Of a DNA stretch of 57,321 nucleotides, positions 1-7,133 are shown one piece after another (the stretch's first letter is position 1; every line of letters begins with the position of its first letter). The position numbers were made by a program, and so were the translations under genes. Below the pieces are notes generated by a model that did not search any database, had not been told where the DNA came from, and worked only from the letters and a program-made list of their open reading frames with translations. Origin of the DNA: a virus. The stretch lies in IMG/VR virus record IMGVR_UViG_3300030012_004641, positions 1 through 57,321 of that record. The stretch is one strand, 5' to 3'.

Positions 1-7
1 AGGAAAC

Positions 8-29
8 GAGGGGGACATACGTCCCCCTC
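8..29 (-). terminator. Hairpin terminator after the DUF932 gene
   Basis: A perfect 9-bp stem (GAGGGGGAC pairing with GTCCCCCTC) closes a 4-nt loop 10 nt beyond the stop codon of the gene at 39-929. The sequence after the hairpin on the minus strand is only weakly T-rich (GTTTCCT), so it may be a bidirectional or imperfect intrinsic terminator. The stem itself is unambiguous. Confidence 0.75.
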
Positions 30-38
30 TCCTATATA

Positions 39-929
39 TTAGGCCGCTGCGGTCTCAGGCAAGTAACTGCTCGCAAGCTCCCACAACCCCTGATTGAGCT
101 TTACCTGCGACTTGAAACCCTTCACGGGACGGGCCTTACGCTCCTTTTTTCCTAATGCATAATTAAATTTACCATTCACAACTTTTTCCTGAATGCGGTT
201 AAATACTTCCCACAAACCATCACCATCGTCTTCCTTACGTGTTGATGCGAGGATATCCTCCATGTCAACAATCTTTTCAATCGCCTCTTCGGTTGTATTA
301 GTAAACCGAAGCATAGCTGCTTGACGAGCAAACTCAAGTTGTTGCTCACGCTCCAACGTTTGTTGCTTCATATCCTCTACCTGCTTGAGGTAATCAGGAA
401 TCTGCTCAACCAACTTGTTTACAGCACCCTTGATGGTTTCAAAGTCGTAACCGTAGTGGCGAACCTTCATTGAACCAAAGTCCTGCGACTTAACAACCAT
501 ACCATTTGAACAAACCAAACGGAAAATACCTACATCCAACTTGAATGCAGTAGTACCATCGTGACTGTTTGTCAACAACAACTCGGGGTATTCGGTTTTA
601 CCCTCTTGCATGAAATCATAGTTAACAAACTTAACCATGTGACGACCAACACCTTTACGCTTTTTACGTGAATTAACACGGTACGCATTAATAGGTGTCC
701 AACCCAACTTCATAACATCCTCAATTACCTTTTCAGTAGGTACATGAACATACTTATCAGTAATACCCAAGTGCTTACGCAATTCAGGGTTAATTTCAGG
801 GGTTGAAATCTCAGGACAAATCATCTTCAATTCATCCATAGTGAGTGAATCACGGTTTTCGATTTTCTGATTAACCGTGTTGATTAACTGCTGTGCAGTT
901 GAAAATTGTGTGTCTTGTACTTCAGACAT
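39..929 (-). CDS. DUF932 family protein
   Basis: The 296-residue protein resembles the DUF932 (phage/plasmid TIGR03299-like) family. The clearest part is the central block around residues 120-150, with HDGTTAFK followed by a VCSNGMVV motif, and a later NRIQEKVVNG segment. The C-terminal half is charged and helical (about residues 170-235). Family members are common in phages and plasmids and often sit near recombination genes, but their biochemical role is not established. The gene is monocistronic: a promoter-like element precedes it and a hairpin follows it. It starts at an ATG behind an A-rich leader with no Shine-Dalgarno sequence. Confidence 0.8.
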   Translation of the reverse strand: MSEVQDTQFSTAQQLINTVNQKIENRDSLTMDELKMICPEISTPEINPELRKHLGITDKYVHVPTEKVIEDVMKLGWTPINAYRVNSRKKRKGVGRHMVKFVNYDFMQEGKTEYPELLLTNSHDGTTAFKLDVGIFRLVCSNGMVVKSQDFGSMKVRHYGYDFETIKGAVNKLVEQIPDYLKQVEDMKQQTLEREQQLEFARQAAMLRFTNTTEEAIEKIVDMEDILASTRKEDDGDGLWEVFNRIQEKVVNGKFNYALGKKERKARPVKGFKSQVKLNQGLWELASSYLPETAAA

Positions 930-965
930 GATACTTTTTTTAGGTTTTTAACTAACTTTCTTTTT

Positions 966-997
966 TAAATATACGATAAATTGGCTGGTAAACCAAA
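966..997 (-). promoter_or_regulatory. Bacteroidetes-like promoter for the DUF932 gene
   Basis: On the minus strand TTTG (994-997) is followed by 20 nt and then TATATTTA (966-973). This fits the Bacteroidetes -33 TTTG / -7 TAnnTTTG pattern. It would leave a leader of roughly 30 nt before the ATG at 929. The same TTTG-N20-TATATTTA arrangement precedes the SSB gene at 49322. The -7 box is part of the CGTATATT motif seen before several other leader genes. Confidence 0.6.
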
Positions 998-1001
998 ACT
1001 C

Positions 1002-1289
1002 TCAAGCCCATTCGTTTGCCCAAGAAAACCTACTGTTTTTTCTTACTTTTCTAAGTGTCTTAATATCTTGTTCGTCTTTAAGGTGAACTATTTTTCCATT
1101 AAGGGGACCTTCATACAAATAGTTTGTATTATGATATAAAATAGGTCCATCATATGGTTCACCATTGACACGTCTACCACCAGCATACGATCTAAATGTG
1201 GTACAAGTTACTTGGTTCCATTCACCAGTGGACATTTCGACTTCAAGGTGTTTATATAAATCGAAATAGTATACTAAATTTTTACTCAA
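1002..1289 (-). CDS. Hypothetical protein, TTG start
   Basis: This 95-residue soluble protein of unknown function is rich in aromatic and basic residues (N-terminal YYFDLYKHLEVE, C-terminal RKVRKNSRFSWANEW). The start codon is TTG at 1289, whose bases overlap the TGA stop of the small gene upstream (TTGA). This implies translational coupling. No domain was recognised. Confidence 0.6.
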   Translation of the reverse strand: MSKNLVYYFDLYKHLEVEMSTGEWNQVTCTTFRSYAGGRRVNGEPYDGPILYHNTNYLYEGPLNGKIVHLKDEQDIKTLRKVRKNSRFSWANEWA

Positions 1290-1453
1290 AATATCTCTTC
1301 AATAGCGTTTTTAACTAAAAGGAAAAAAGCATAAAGCATAGTGAACCGTAACCCAATCTCAATTGTTTTAAGTGTAGGGGGAACAACGTGTTTAAATGCC
1401 CAATCCTCAAATTGTTGAGCTAATTCATTGTAAGTCTCAATTATTTGTCTCAT
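1286..1453 (-). CDS. Small single-span membrane protein (55 aa)
   Basis: This 55-residue ORF begins MRQIIETYNELAQQFEDW. It carries one hydrophobic stretch near the C terminus (FTMLYAFFLLV, about residues 37-47) followed by KNAIEEIF. Both ends are locked to neighbours: its ATG overlaps the upstream stop codon (ATGA at 1450-1453) and its TGA overlaps the downstream TTG start. Such paired 4-nt overlaps are strong evidence for a real gene. Function is unknown; an inner-membrane location is inferred. Confidence 0.65.
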   Translation of the reverse strand: MRQIIETYNELAQQFEDWAFKHVVPPTLKTIEIGLRFTMLYAFFLLVKNAIEEIF

Positions 1454-1680
1454 GGTTCAATATATTCTTTGTATAGTTTTTCATAACTAATACTTTGTAA
1501 TGTTTTAAATTGACGGTGATGGTATAATGGTTTAGCATCGTCATACGATTCGCTAAATATAGGCATACCACCTTTTAAACCGCTAAAAAACTGAGCGTCT
1601 TTATTTACTACTAGATATGCTCTATGTTTTACTTCAAATAAGTCATTTAACCTATCAATGTAGTATTTCGTTTTACCCAT
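1450..1680 (-). CDS. Hypothetical protein (76 aa)
   Basis: A short protein with no recognised family (N-terminal MGKTKYYIDRLNDLFEVK, ending KLYKEYIEP) and a basic, tyrosine-rich composition. Its start overlaps the stop of the gene at 1673-1903 by 8 nt and its own stop overlaps the next ATG by 4 nt. It therefore belongs to a coupled chain of small genes. No signal peptide or membrane segment is visible. Confidence 0.6.
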   Translation of the reverse strand: MGKTKYYIDRLNDLFEVKHRAYLVVNKDAQFFSGLKGGMPIFSESYDDAKPLYHHRQFKTLQSISYEKLYKEYIEP

Positions 1681-1903
1681 TCAGTTGTTGTTTGTATTCA
1701 TACTTATTTAATAATGTGATAATAGTATCAATGTGATCTCTAGCTTCACCTAACTTTTCAATTTGGGTTTTAAGCTCATCCATTATTCCTGGGTGTTCAC
1801 CAATACCAACAGCATCCTTAAGGTATAAATCTATTGTTACTTCAGCCTCAGCTGCTATTCCTTCGTAATGCTTTCTCGCTGCGTTTAATCTGTCTAAGTT
1901 CAT
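1673..1903 (-). CDS. Hypothetical helical protein (76 aa)
   Basis: Predicted to be almost entirely helical: N-terminal LDRLNAARKHYEGIAAEAE, then an IDELKTQIEKLG-like central segment and a C-terminal ITLLNKYEYKQQLNG. The spacing of hydrophobics would suit a short coiled coil. It overlaps the preceding small basic ORF by 55 nt and the following gene by 8 nt. The function is not recognised. Confidence 0.6.
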   Translation of the reverse strand: MNLDRLNAARKHYEGIAAEAEVTIDLYLKDAVGIGEHPGIMDELKTQIEKLGEARDHIDTIITLLNKYEYKQQLNG

Positions 1904-2036
1904 AATTTATTTTATTTAATTGTCTTGCTAGTTTAAATAATGGTTCTGAATTGTGATTAAACCACTGTTTAACTGCTCTTTTCCATATTAATTGAATATA
2001 CAATTTTCTTATCTGTAAGCCAAATTTCTTAACCAT
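1848..2036 (-). CDS. Small basic hypothetical protein (62 aa)
   Basis: A strongly basic 62-residue protein starting MVKKFGLQIRKLYIQLIWKR and ending EKALRRNSS. It begins within the last codons of the upstream YkuK-like gene (8-nt overlap), the junction type typical of this genome. Its 3' end overlaps the next gene by 55 nt, which is longer than usual and lowers confidence. Without it, 1904-2028 would be empty. Confidence 0.45.
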   Translation of the reverse strand: MVKKFGLQIRKLYIQLIWKRAVKQWFNHNSEPLFKLARQLNKINYELRQIKRSEKALRRNSS

Positions 2037-2499
2037 GAGCTCCCTTATTTGTTAAGTAATCAGCTGCTTTACTAGCTACTACTTCATCTGGTTTAGTAAA
2101 TACTTGAATACCAAGTGATGATCCCCAACCTGTAGCCAATGCTACTAGCTTATTTGAGTAGTATTTTTTGTCTTGATTCAAATCAAAATCAATTGCATGT
2201 AAACGTATGGGAGAATTTTCAGTAAACCAAGTAACAAACGACATAATTCGTTCTATTTCACCCATTAATCGCTCCCACTTAGTCAGTTTACGTGTTACTA
2301 CTTCTTTATGGTAAACATAATGTACACCTCTACTACCATAACGATATGCTACTACAGTGTAATAAACAATAGTACCATCACCTCTAAGTTTAGAGTCACC
2401 ACCAACATATATTTTAATGTCAGGATGTTTTGTAACTTGCTTTAAGGTATAAGACAAAATATCTATTGCTTTGCCGTTACTTTTTCGAAATATTTTCAC
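2029..2499 (-). CDS. YkuK-like predicted RNase H-fold nuclease (DUF458)
   Basis: The 156-residue protein matches the YkuK/DUF458 family of RNase H-like proteins. A first acidic strand reads IYVGGDSKLRGDG (residues 30-42, key D35). It is followed by a YTVVAYRYG strand, the helix LMGEIERIMSFV and a second acidic strand HAIDFDLN (key D104 and D106). These carboxylates would be the metal-binding residues. The substrate of this family is unknown. The start is a GTG at 2499, which overlaps the 3' end of a 43-residue ORF upstream. Confidence 0.7.
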   Translation of the reverse strand: MKIFRKSNGKAIDILSYTLKQVTKHPDIKIYVGGDSKLRGDGTIVYYTVVAYRYGSRGVHYVYHKEVVTRKLTKWERLMGEIERIMSFVTWFTENSPIRLHAIDFDLNQDKKYYSNKLVALATGWGSSLGIQVFTKPDEVVASKAADYLTNKGAHG

Positions 2500-2608
2500 A
2501 ATAAGTAAAACTTATATTAGCGGTACAAGTTGAGTACCAATAAGGTTTATTAGGTTCATCTTTGGGCGTGCGAAGAGCACGTCTCATCGCGTCATAGTAA
2601 CTATCCAT
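2477..2608 (-). CDS. Small hypothetical protein (43 aa)
   Basis: A 43-residue ORF beginning MDSYYDAMRRALRTPKDE and ending ENISKK. Its ATG sits inside the last codons of the upstream gene (8-nt overlap across ATGGATAG), the same junction used elsewhere in the window. It fills the otherwise empty 2500-2600 interval and overlaps the GTG-started YkuK-like gene by 23 nt in another frame. No function is visible. Confidence 0.5.
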   Translation of the reverse strand: MDSYYDAMRRALRTPKDEPNKPYWYSTCTANISFTYCENISKK

Positions 2609-3173
2609 CTGATTTAGCAAATTCGTCGTTAGCAACAATTTTATTTTTAATCTTTAAAAGCACAGCACAATCTTCATAACGTTCACCTGCTTCAAAGTAG
2701 TCAATTAGATATTCTAAATCTTTTACTTTTTCTTCAGGCTTCATAAACGCATTTAAAACGTAATCTGCTCTAAAATCATCATTTGTTTTAAGTAAATTGA
2801 GTGTTGTTTCATTCGCTTTGTGAATAAACTCATCAATGTCTACTTTTTCTTCTGGTACAAAACTAAACATAAATTGTGAAATGTCTTTTATAAAATCTTT
2901 GCTCTTAATTTTCTTGTAACTGTCCCAACGTTCATCTTCTTTAGACATAACTTCAAAACTATTGAACATGTCGTCCTTTTTTTCATTTAAATCCCAAAGT
3001 TCATCTGATGGGATTATAATTACAAACATACCAAAGTCCTGACTACCCTTACCAAATATTTGTTCTGATTTTACAGGGTAGCTTTGGCGCTTTAACCAAC
3101 CATGGCAGCGTAAATGCTGTATACCATCTTCAGTGGTTAAACATACTTCAATATAGCTTCTTTTAAATGTCAT
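2601..3173 (-). CDS. Hypothetical protein with C-terminal YExC helix motif
   Basis: An unrecognised 190-residue soluble protein. The N-terminal half is beta-rich and the C-terminal half is helical and acidic. Near its end it carries LIDYFEAGERYEDCAVLLKI, loosely similar to UVR-type helical hairpins. A related segment ends the unrelated gene at 8399-8698. It overlaps the 3' end of the AAA+ ATPase gene by 11 nt, so the two are probably translated together, and it could be the ATPase's partner. Confidence 0.6.
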   Translation of the reverse strand: MTFKRSYIEVCLTTEDGIQHLRCHGWLKRQSYPVKSEQIFGKGSQDFGMFVIIIPSDELWDLNEKKDDMFNSFEVMSKEDERWDSYKKIKSKDFIKDISQFMFSFVPEEKVDIDEFIHKANETTLNLLKTNDDFRADYVLNAFMKPEEKVKDLEYLIDYFEAGERYEDCAVLLKIKNKIVANDEFAKSDG

Positions 3174-4290
3174 AATCGTCTAACGCTCGGAAATCTTCAT
3201 CAGTGAATAAATCCTCTTTGTCTCCTTTTTGAATATATTTTTGAACTAACTGTCGAATATAAATACGCTCCGAATCAGTACCACCGTCATCTGGGTATTG
3301 GGGGAATATAATTAATTCTGCTATTTCCTCCAAATTAAAGTCGTCAAGCATCATTTCAGCTATTTCAAGTAACATTCTAGTTGATAATACACTAGATATT
3401 TTAGCGTTATCTCTACGTGCTTCATCACGTATTTTAGATGATATATCGCAAATCATTTCAGTTGATATAGCATTTAATTCAGGATACTTCATTGACAGCA
3501 ATTTCATTTCTTGATCCTTATCTAAAACATCCATTTCAACAACTGAAAAACGATCAACTAATGCTCTATCTAATGCTCTGGTACTACTATATTCATAACC
3601 TACATTTGCAGTTGCAATAAAACTAACACCATCTGCTACATCTATTACTGGTGAATTTGTACTTTCATCCAAACGTAACTTGCGTATATTCGCATCCAAT
3701 ACTGGCATCAATATGTTCCATGCTTCTGGGTTTGCTCGCGATAATTCGTCAAGTAGAATAACAGTATTCGGTGATTTAATTGCCTTAACAAATGCGGATT
3801 CTTCAAAATATGTTCCATCTTTAAAATACGTGTTTCCAATGAGCGCTGAGCGAACATCTTGCGTGCTACCCAAGTTAAAATAAAAGATTTGCTTATCAAG
3901 GGTCTCAGAAGCTTTAAATACAATTTGAGTTTTACCTGTACCTGCAGGCCCAACAAACATAAGGTTTTTACCCTTGCTTATACAGCGAGTTAAATATTTC
4001 CATTTCAAATCGCTGATAATAAAATCATCTGGTTTACTAGCCATTTTAGTTGATTTAGTTTGTGTAGGTGTTTGATCCCAAATCATATCGTTTTGTTCAA
4101 TAAAACTAAAACCATTACGAGTACCACGTTTATATATTGCAACGTACTGATTAAAATTAATAGCACGTTCAACCCGCTGTTTCATATCGGGTCTGTCTTC
4201 AATAAAATAGGGTGAATTAGAAAGCATATCAATTGCTTTAACTTTCTTATCTGTATCGTAATAGCCTTTCAGGATGTGAGTGTAGTTCAT
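3163..4290 (-). CDS. CobS/MoxR-like AAA+ ATPase
   Basis: A 375-residue AAA+ protein of the dynein-related/MoxR/CobS group. Walker A is GPAGTGKT (114-121) and Walker B is VILLDE (177-182). A sensor strand (SFIATANVGYEYS) and an arginine-finger candidate (RALDRALVDRF) follow. CobS-like ATPases are frequent in marine T4-like phages, although their role there is unproven. A remodelling or chaperone function is inferred. No von Willebrand A partner is present; the overlapping downstream gene of 190 residues is the only obvious partner candidate. A promoter-like element sits immediately upstream. Confidence 0.85.
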   Translation of the reverse strand: MNYTHILKGYYDTDKKVKAIDMLSNSPYFIEDRPDMKQRVERAINFNQYVAIYKRGTRNGFSFIEQNDMIWDQTPTQTKSTKMASKPDDFIISDLKWKYLTRCISKGKNLMFVGPAGTGKTQIVFKASETLDKQIFYFNLGSTQDVRSALIGNTYFKDGTYFEESAFVKAIKSPNTVILLDELSRANPEAWNILMPVLDANIRKLRLDESTNSPVIDVADGVSFIATANVGYEYSSTRALDRALVDRFSVVEMDVLDKDQEMKLLSMKYPELNAISTEMICDISSKIRDEARRDNAKISSVLSTRMLLEIAEMMLDDFNLEEIAELIIFPQYPDDGGTDSERIYIRQLVQKYIQKGDKEDLFTDEDFRALDDYDI

Positions 4291-4294
4291 ACTG

Positions 4295-4326
4295 TGAATA
4301 TACGAACAAAAATAAAGAGAGCCAAA
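4295..4326 (-). promoter_or_regulatory. Candidate promoter overlapping a terminator
   Basis: On the minus strand TTTG (4323-4326, within the terminator loop and stem) is followed by 20 nt and then TATATTCA (4295-4302), preceded by CG. Spacing and boxes match the candidate promoters before the DUF932 and SSB genes. The -7 box ends only 4 nt before the annotated ATG at 4290. A transcript from here would be nearly leaderless, or translation starts further in. Confidence 0.45.
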
Positions 4327-4336
4327 AGGCTCTCTT
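4306..4336 (-). terminator. Rho-independent terminator
   Basis: A 9-bp perfect stem (AAGAGAGCC/GGCTCTCTT) with an AAAA/TTTT loop lies at 4315-4336, directly at the stop codon of the gene at 4335-4562. On the minus strand it is followed by TTTATTTTTG. Stem plus T-tract make this the most convincing intrinsic terminator in the window. Confidence 0.9.
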
Positions 4337-4562
4337 AAAAATGTGGTTTGCCAACCGATCTTTTTCGTGTAAAGTGGGGCGGTAATTTATTTTGGGAACT
4401 ATCGTATGGATACCCTTTTAAGTCACCTGGATAACCAGGTTGTAGTGGGTGTTCTATATCGCTTGGGTGTTTCCACTGGAAGTCTTCTTCACCGTCTTCC
4501 ATTTTAGCTTTATAGAGAGCCATAACATACTCCCTAATATATCGTTTTAATTTATCCTTCAC
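4335..4562 (-). CDS. Hypothetical protein with N-terminal KLKRYIRE helix
   Basis: A 75-residue protein. Its N terminus (MKDKLKRYIREYVMALYKAK) forms a basic amphipathic helix like those opening the next gene upstream (MDKLRKLIREVI) and the gene at 49389 (MKLKKLLNEAI). The rest is proline- and charge-rich and probably unstructured. It ends at the terminator hairpin and directly abuts the ATG-led gene at 4563. The function is unknown; the shared N-terminal helix is discussed as a possible targeting tag. Confidence 0.6.
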   Translation of the reverse strand: MKDKLKRYIREYVMALYKAKMEDGEEDFQWKHPSDIEHPLQPGYPGDLKGYPYDSSQNKLPPHFTRKRSVGKPHF

Positions 4563-4781
4563 TTACCTCGCTAAGTTTTCTAAAGTATTTGCTGCTTTGA
4601 TAAGCGCATCTCTTTGTTGCATTTTCGCATTAAGAAGTCTTGTTCCTTCTACACCATCATGAGTTTTTACAAGATTACGTAAATCTTGAGCCACTTTTAA
4701 CATTTCTGCTTTATGCTCATCGGTTACTGTGACTTCTCTTTCGCTAATAACTTCTCTAATTAGTTTTCTTAATTTATCCAT
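4563..4781 (-). CDS. Hypothetical helical protein with KLRKLIRE N terminus
   Basis: A 72-residue, all-helical protein starting MDKLRKLIREVISERE. The body (DEHKAEMLKVAQDLRNLVK and IKAANTLENLAR) would form a helical hairpin. It lies between two similar small genes with 0- and 11-nt spacings. The N-terminal LIRE segment resembles the L/I-x-E sites cut by T4 gp21-type prohead protease, but this is suggestive only. Confidence 0.6.
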   Translation of the reverse strand: MDKLRKLIREVISEREVTVTDEHKAEMLKVAQDLRNLVKTHDGVEGTRLLNAKMQQRDALIKAANTLENLAR

Positions 4782-4792
4782 AGCACTGTTGA

Positions 4793-5167
4793 TTAAAATC
4801 TATCATCTTCGAGTTCTTCAGCATAAAAGCGAAATAACTCTGCTTTTGTTTGGGTAGGTAATTTATAAAAAGCTTCAATACCGCCTGGGGAGGCCATACT
4901 AGTCATAAAATCATTGATGGTTCTAAAATTAGCCATAGTGTACTCTTCGTTAAGATTAAAACCTGAGTCTTTGTATTCAATATCGGCTTTTGCATCCTTA
5001 AGATATAACATAAGTCTATCAATAGCATCAATAGCTTCTTCTGTGTTCATGTCTTTAAGAGTACGGGCAGCTATTCCTATAAGATTTGTTTGGGGCTCGA
5101 CTTCGTTTACTTCTTCTTCGCTAAGATAGCGCTTGCGGTTCCATTCGTGTACATTAAAATTACTCAT
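4793..5167 (-). CDS. Hypothetical acidic protein (124 aa)
   Basis: An acidic helical protein with no recognised domain. The N terminus is FNVHEWNRKRYLSEEEVNEV. The middle contains two predicted helices (AIDAIDRLMLYLKDAKADI and MANFRTINDFMTSM) and the end is ELFRFYAEELEDDRF. Its start overlaps the stop of a 34-residue membrane ORF by 4 nt (ATGA). It could be a virion or head-associated small protein by its N-terminal style, but this is not established. Confidence 0.55.
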   Translation of the reverse strand: MSNFNVHEWNRKRYLSEEEVNEVEPQTNLIGIAARTLKDMNTEEAIDAIDRLMLYLKDAKADIEYKDSGFNLNEEYTMANFRTINDFMTSMASPGGIEAFYKLPTQTKAELFRFYAEELEDDRF

Positions 5168-5268
5168 GTTGATAAAAAATATATTATTGTTACAGCTAAA
5201 CTAAGCAACATTAGTGAAAATACTACTGGCCCTGCTATTTCGTTTTCTTCTGGTTCTTGATGTTCCAT
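5164..5268 (-). CDS. Small membrane protein (34 aa)
   Basis: An ORF starting MEHQEPEENEIAGPVVFS, with one strongly hydrophobic segment (about residues 13-33, VVFSLMLLSLAVTIIYFL). It ends in an ATGA overlap with the gene at 4793-5167. It lies directly after the hairpin that follows hsp20, so it is the first gene of the next transcript. An acidic N terminus plus a single transmembrane helix suggest a small inner-membrane protein of unknown role. Confidence 0.6.
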   Translation of the reverse strand: MEHQEPEENEIAGPVVFSLMLLSLAVTIIYFLST

Positions 5269-5286
5269 TAGTTGTATATAAATATT

Positions 5287-5331
5287 GAGGGGGCCGAAGC
5301 CCCCTCATGACTGACTGATCGTTTTGTCAGT
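5287..5331 (-). terminator. Terminator region after hsp20 (UUCG-type hairpin)
   Basis: An 8-bp GC-rich stem (GAGGGGGC/GCCCCCTC, 5287-5306) closes a 4-nt loop that reads CTTCGG on the minus strand, a stable UUCG-type tetraloop. A second, weaker hairpin (ACTGAC/GTCAGT, 5310-5331) sits between it and the hsp20 stop codon. Following sequence on the minus strand is AATATTTATATA, moderately T-rich. Confidence 0.8.
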
Positions 5332-5769
5332 TTATTTTATTTTAAGTGTTTTTGGTTTGTTTTCGTTAGCATAAGGGACTGTAATAACAAGTAGTCCATT
5401 ATTCATCTCAGCAGTCGCTTTAGCTAACTCAAAACGACGAGCTACTTTCCAACCAAAATTAAAGCTTGATCGCTTAATTCCAGTGTGGTAAAAACGCTTT
5501 GATGAAGTTGATTTTTTAGGTTTATCACCCCTGTCATGGGCGAGTTTAAGGATATCACCTTCAATAGTGATATCTACATCTGATTTATCTAATCCAGTAC
5601 AGGCGACTTCAAACGTTAAGCCGTTTTCATCTTCAAATACATCTACTGGGTGGGATACTGATCGGTTATCTGGTTTATTAAATACCGATTCATTGTCAAA
5701 AAAGTTCTTTACTAGAACATCAAGTGGCGATACAAATCGCGGGTCAAATAGGTCAATTTCGTGTACCAT
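5332..5769 (-). CDS. Small heat-shock protein, Hsp20/alpha-crystallin family
   Basis: A 145-residue ATP-independent holdase. The alpha-crystallin domain runs from about residue 40 to 135, with PVDVFEDENGLTFEVACTGL opening it and NNGLLVITVPY as the conserved G-x-L strand. The C-terminal TLKIK supplies the short hydrophobic motif used in oligomerisation. Hsp20 genes are known in marine T4-like phages. Here it is flanked by a strong terminator downstream and 57 nt of non-coding sequence upstream, so it may be separately expressed. GroEL and GroES are encoded elsewhere in the window. Confidence 0.93.
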   Translation of the reverse strand: MVHEIDLFDPRFVSPLDVLVKNFFDNESVFNKPDNRSVSHPVDVFEDENGLTFEVACTGLDKSDVDITIEGDILKLAHDRGDKPKKSTSSKRFYHTGIKRSSFNFGWKVARRFELAKATAEMNNGLLVITVPYANENKPKTLKIK

Positions 5770-5826
5770 GTTTTATAAGTTTTATGGCCCCTAAGGTGCC
5801 GGGTTAATTTTTAGATTGTCTGTTGA

Positions 5827-6138
5827 TCAATCAGTCAGATATACATATAAATAAAATCCATATCCCACTAATAAGTTAGTATGTAATGCAACTAAATTCC
5901 ATTGCCTAGCTAACCATACTTGTGGGATTGAAAGTGTCCCACCAATAAGGTAGGTATATACTCCTATATTATTATAAGCTAATAAATAAGGTGACATCAT
6001 TAAAAAAGCAGTACCCATATAACCTAATCGATTACATAACCGTTCTAATGGGGTTAAAGTTTTATCAGCAACTAAGTTACTAAGGAACTTATTAAGTCTG
6101 GGATATCGCTTATATTTTACTTTTTTAGAATGTACCAT
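5827..6138 (-). CDS. Multi-pass membrane protein (103 aa)
   Basis: A basic N-terminal tail (MVHSKKVKYKRYPRLNKFL) is followed by about three hydrophobic spans (MGTAFLMMSPYLLAYN, VYTYLIGGTLSIPQVWL and NLLVGYGFYLYVYL). No family was recognised. Its start overlaps the next gene upstream by 22 nt, and it is the last gene of a run of membrane-associated small genes (5827-6652). Function is unknown. Confidence 0.6.
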   Translation of the reverse strand: MVHSKKVKYKRYPRLNKFLSNLVADKTLTPLERLCNRLGYMGTAFLMMSPYLLAYNNIGVYTYLIGGTLSIPQVWLARQWNLVALHTNLLVGYGFYLYVYLTD

Positions 6139-6311
6139 GGTGGAACATCTTTTTTATTTTTAGGTAATTTTCTAAATGTTTGTACAGAGGGGTAAATAAC
6201 ACCCCCGTGTGCAATTTGTAATGTTTTATCTTTATTTATTTCAGTTATAGTACCCTCTTCTAAAACACTAAACACATAAAACATTATCTTATCTCCTATT
6301 TTCATTTCCAA
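6117..6311 (-). CDS. Hypothetical SH3-like small protein (64 aa)
   Basis: A 64-residue, beta-rich protein: IGDKIMFYVFSVLEEGTI, then KTLQIAHGGVIYPSVQTFRK and a C-terminal DVPPWYILKK. Alternating short strands are reminiscent of small SH3/KOW-like barrels, but this is a shape impression only. It overlaps the flanking membrane-protein genes by 22 and 10 nt, suggesting coupled translation. Confidence 0.55.
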   Translation of the reverse strand: MEMKIGDKIMFYVFSVLEEGTITEINKDKTLQIAHGGVIYPSVQTFRKLPKNKKDVPPWYILKK

Positions 6312-6652
6312 AAAACTTGAATTAATACAATCGCAAAAGCTAACGCTAACGTAACAGCTGTTTTAGCAGTCAGTGCTTCATTCATGTGGAACCACGTCAA
6401 AAACGCAAACGCCATCATTCCCATTGCAAACCCAACTAATCGCTGGGGCCACAATTGACCCCCAAAGGCTATTACTAAGTGGTGAGTAGCATAAATATAT
6501 ACATAACTAATAGGTACGCCTAAAAACGAAACAACAATAGGGTGTTTTTTCATCCATTCACTTAAGAATTGTCCATTAATTTGATACCAAACTAACACCT
6601 GGCCTACTAAAAACAAAAATGCTCCTAGCATAAATCTAGCTATAAAACTCAT
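6302..6652 (-). CDS. Four-span membrane protein (116 aa)
   Basis: It has four hydrophobic segments, at about residues 3-24, 38-60, 72-88 and 95-114 (for example LGAFLFLVGQVLVWYQ and TAVTLALAFAIVLIQVF). They alternate with short basic or amphipathic loops. It resembles DMT-like small membrane proteins in layout, but no family assignment is possible by eye. The 4-nt overlap with the gene upstream and the 10-nt overlap downstream support it. Confidence 0.65.
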   Translation of the reverse strand: MSFIARFMLGAFLFLVGQVLVWYQINGQFLSEWMKKHPIVVSFLGVPISYVYIYATHHLVIAFGGQLWPQRLVGFAMGMMAFAFLTWFHMNEALTAKTAVTLALAFAIVLIQVFWK

Positions 6653-6969
6653 TCTTCTAACTTTTTATTGATTACTTTTTCATCGCTAAATCGTTTGGTG
6701 TTACTTTCGATTACCCGGTTAACGGTAACCATGCTTTCGGCTTGTAGCCAGGCGTCAAAGATAGTGTCGGTGTGTTTTACTTCTTTAATCAATTTAAGTT
6801 CTTCAAGGCTTGCTCCTCGCTTTACAGCCTTATATAATTCTTTATTACAGATATCTTTTCCATCTTGGGCAACGTAGAATTTACCCTTGCTGTCAACCAA
6901 CGTTATCGCCTTAGGGAAACGCCGCTTGACATTTTTCTTTGCTAGTTGAAACCTTTCTTTTTTATCCAT
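6649..6969 (-). CDS. Hypothetical basic protein (106 aa)
   Basis: A lysine-rich, probably helical soluble protein. The N terminus is MDKKERFQLAKKNVKRRFPK, a short beta segment (AITLVDSKGKFYVAQDG) follows, and the C-terminal half contains DAWLQAESMVTVNRVIE. It directly follows the 49-residue gene (stop TAA then ATG) and overlaps the next gene by 4 nt. No function was recognised. Confidence 0.6.
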   Translation of the reverse strand: MDKKERFQLAKKNVKRRFPKAITLVDSKGKFYVAQDGKDICNKELYKAVKRGASLEELKLIKEVKHTDTIFDAWLQAESMVTVNRVIESNTKRFSDEKVINKKLEE

Positions 6970-7119
6970 TTATTCTTCTTTTAACTCGTCAGCTCCGCCT
7001 TTGCGTTGCTTCTTTTTTTTCTTATTTAATTTGTAGTATTCATAATCGTCGTCTAGAAAGTCGTCTTCATAATCTTTGAAGGACTTATTGCCGAAATGGT
7101 ATTCTTTTAGTTTACCCAT
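6970..7119 (-). CDS. Small charged protein (49 aa)
   Basis: A 49-residue ORF starting MGKLKEYHFGNKSFKDYEDD. It has an acidic/tyrosine middle and a run of lysines, ending GGADELKEE. Its stop codon is followed immediately by the ATG of the next gene, and a CGTATATACA motif lies 15 nt upstream of its start. It is likely the first gene of the transcript that runs to 5827. Confidence 0.6.
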   Translation of the reverse strand: MGKLKEYHFGNKSFKDYEDDFLDDDYEYYKLNKKKKKQRKGGADELKEE

Positions 7120-7133
7120 GATTTCTATTGTTT

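Noticed and set aside
3708-3956. Open frames inside the AAA+ ATPase gene on both strands
   Set aside because: They overlap a gene with clear Walker motifs in the correct frame and have no family features; they are shadow frames.
5786-5800. Imperfect palindrome GGCCCCTAAGGTGCC upstream of hsp20
   Set aside because: It has mismatches and no following T-tract on the minus strand, so it was not called a terminator or operator.
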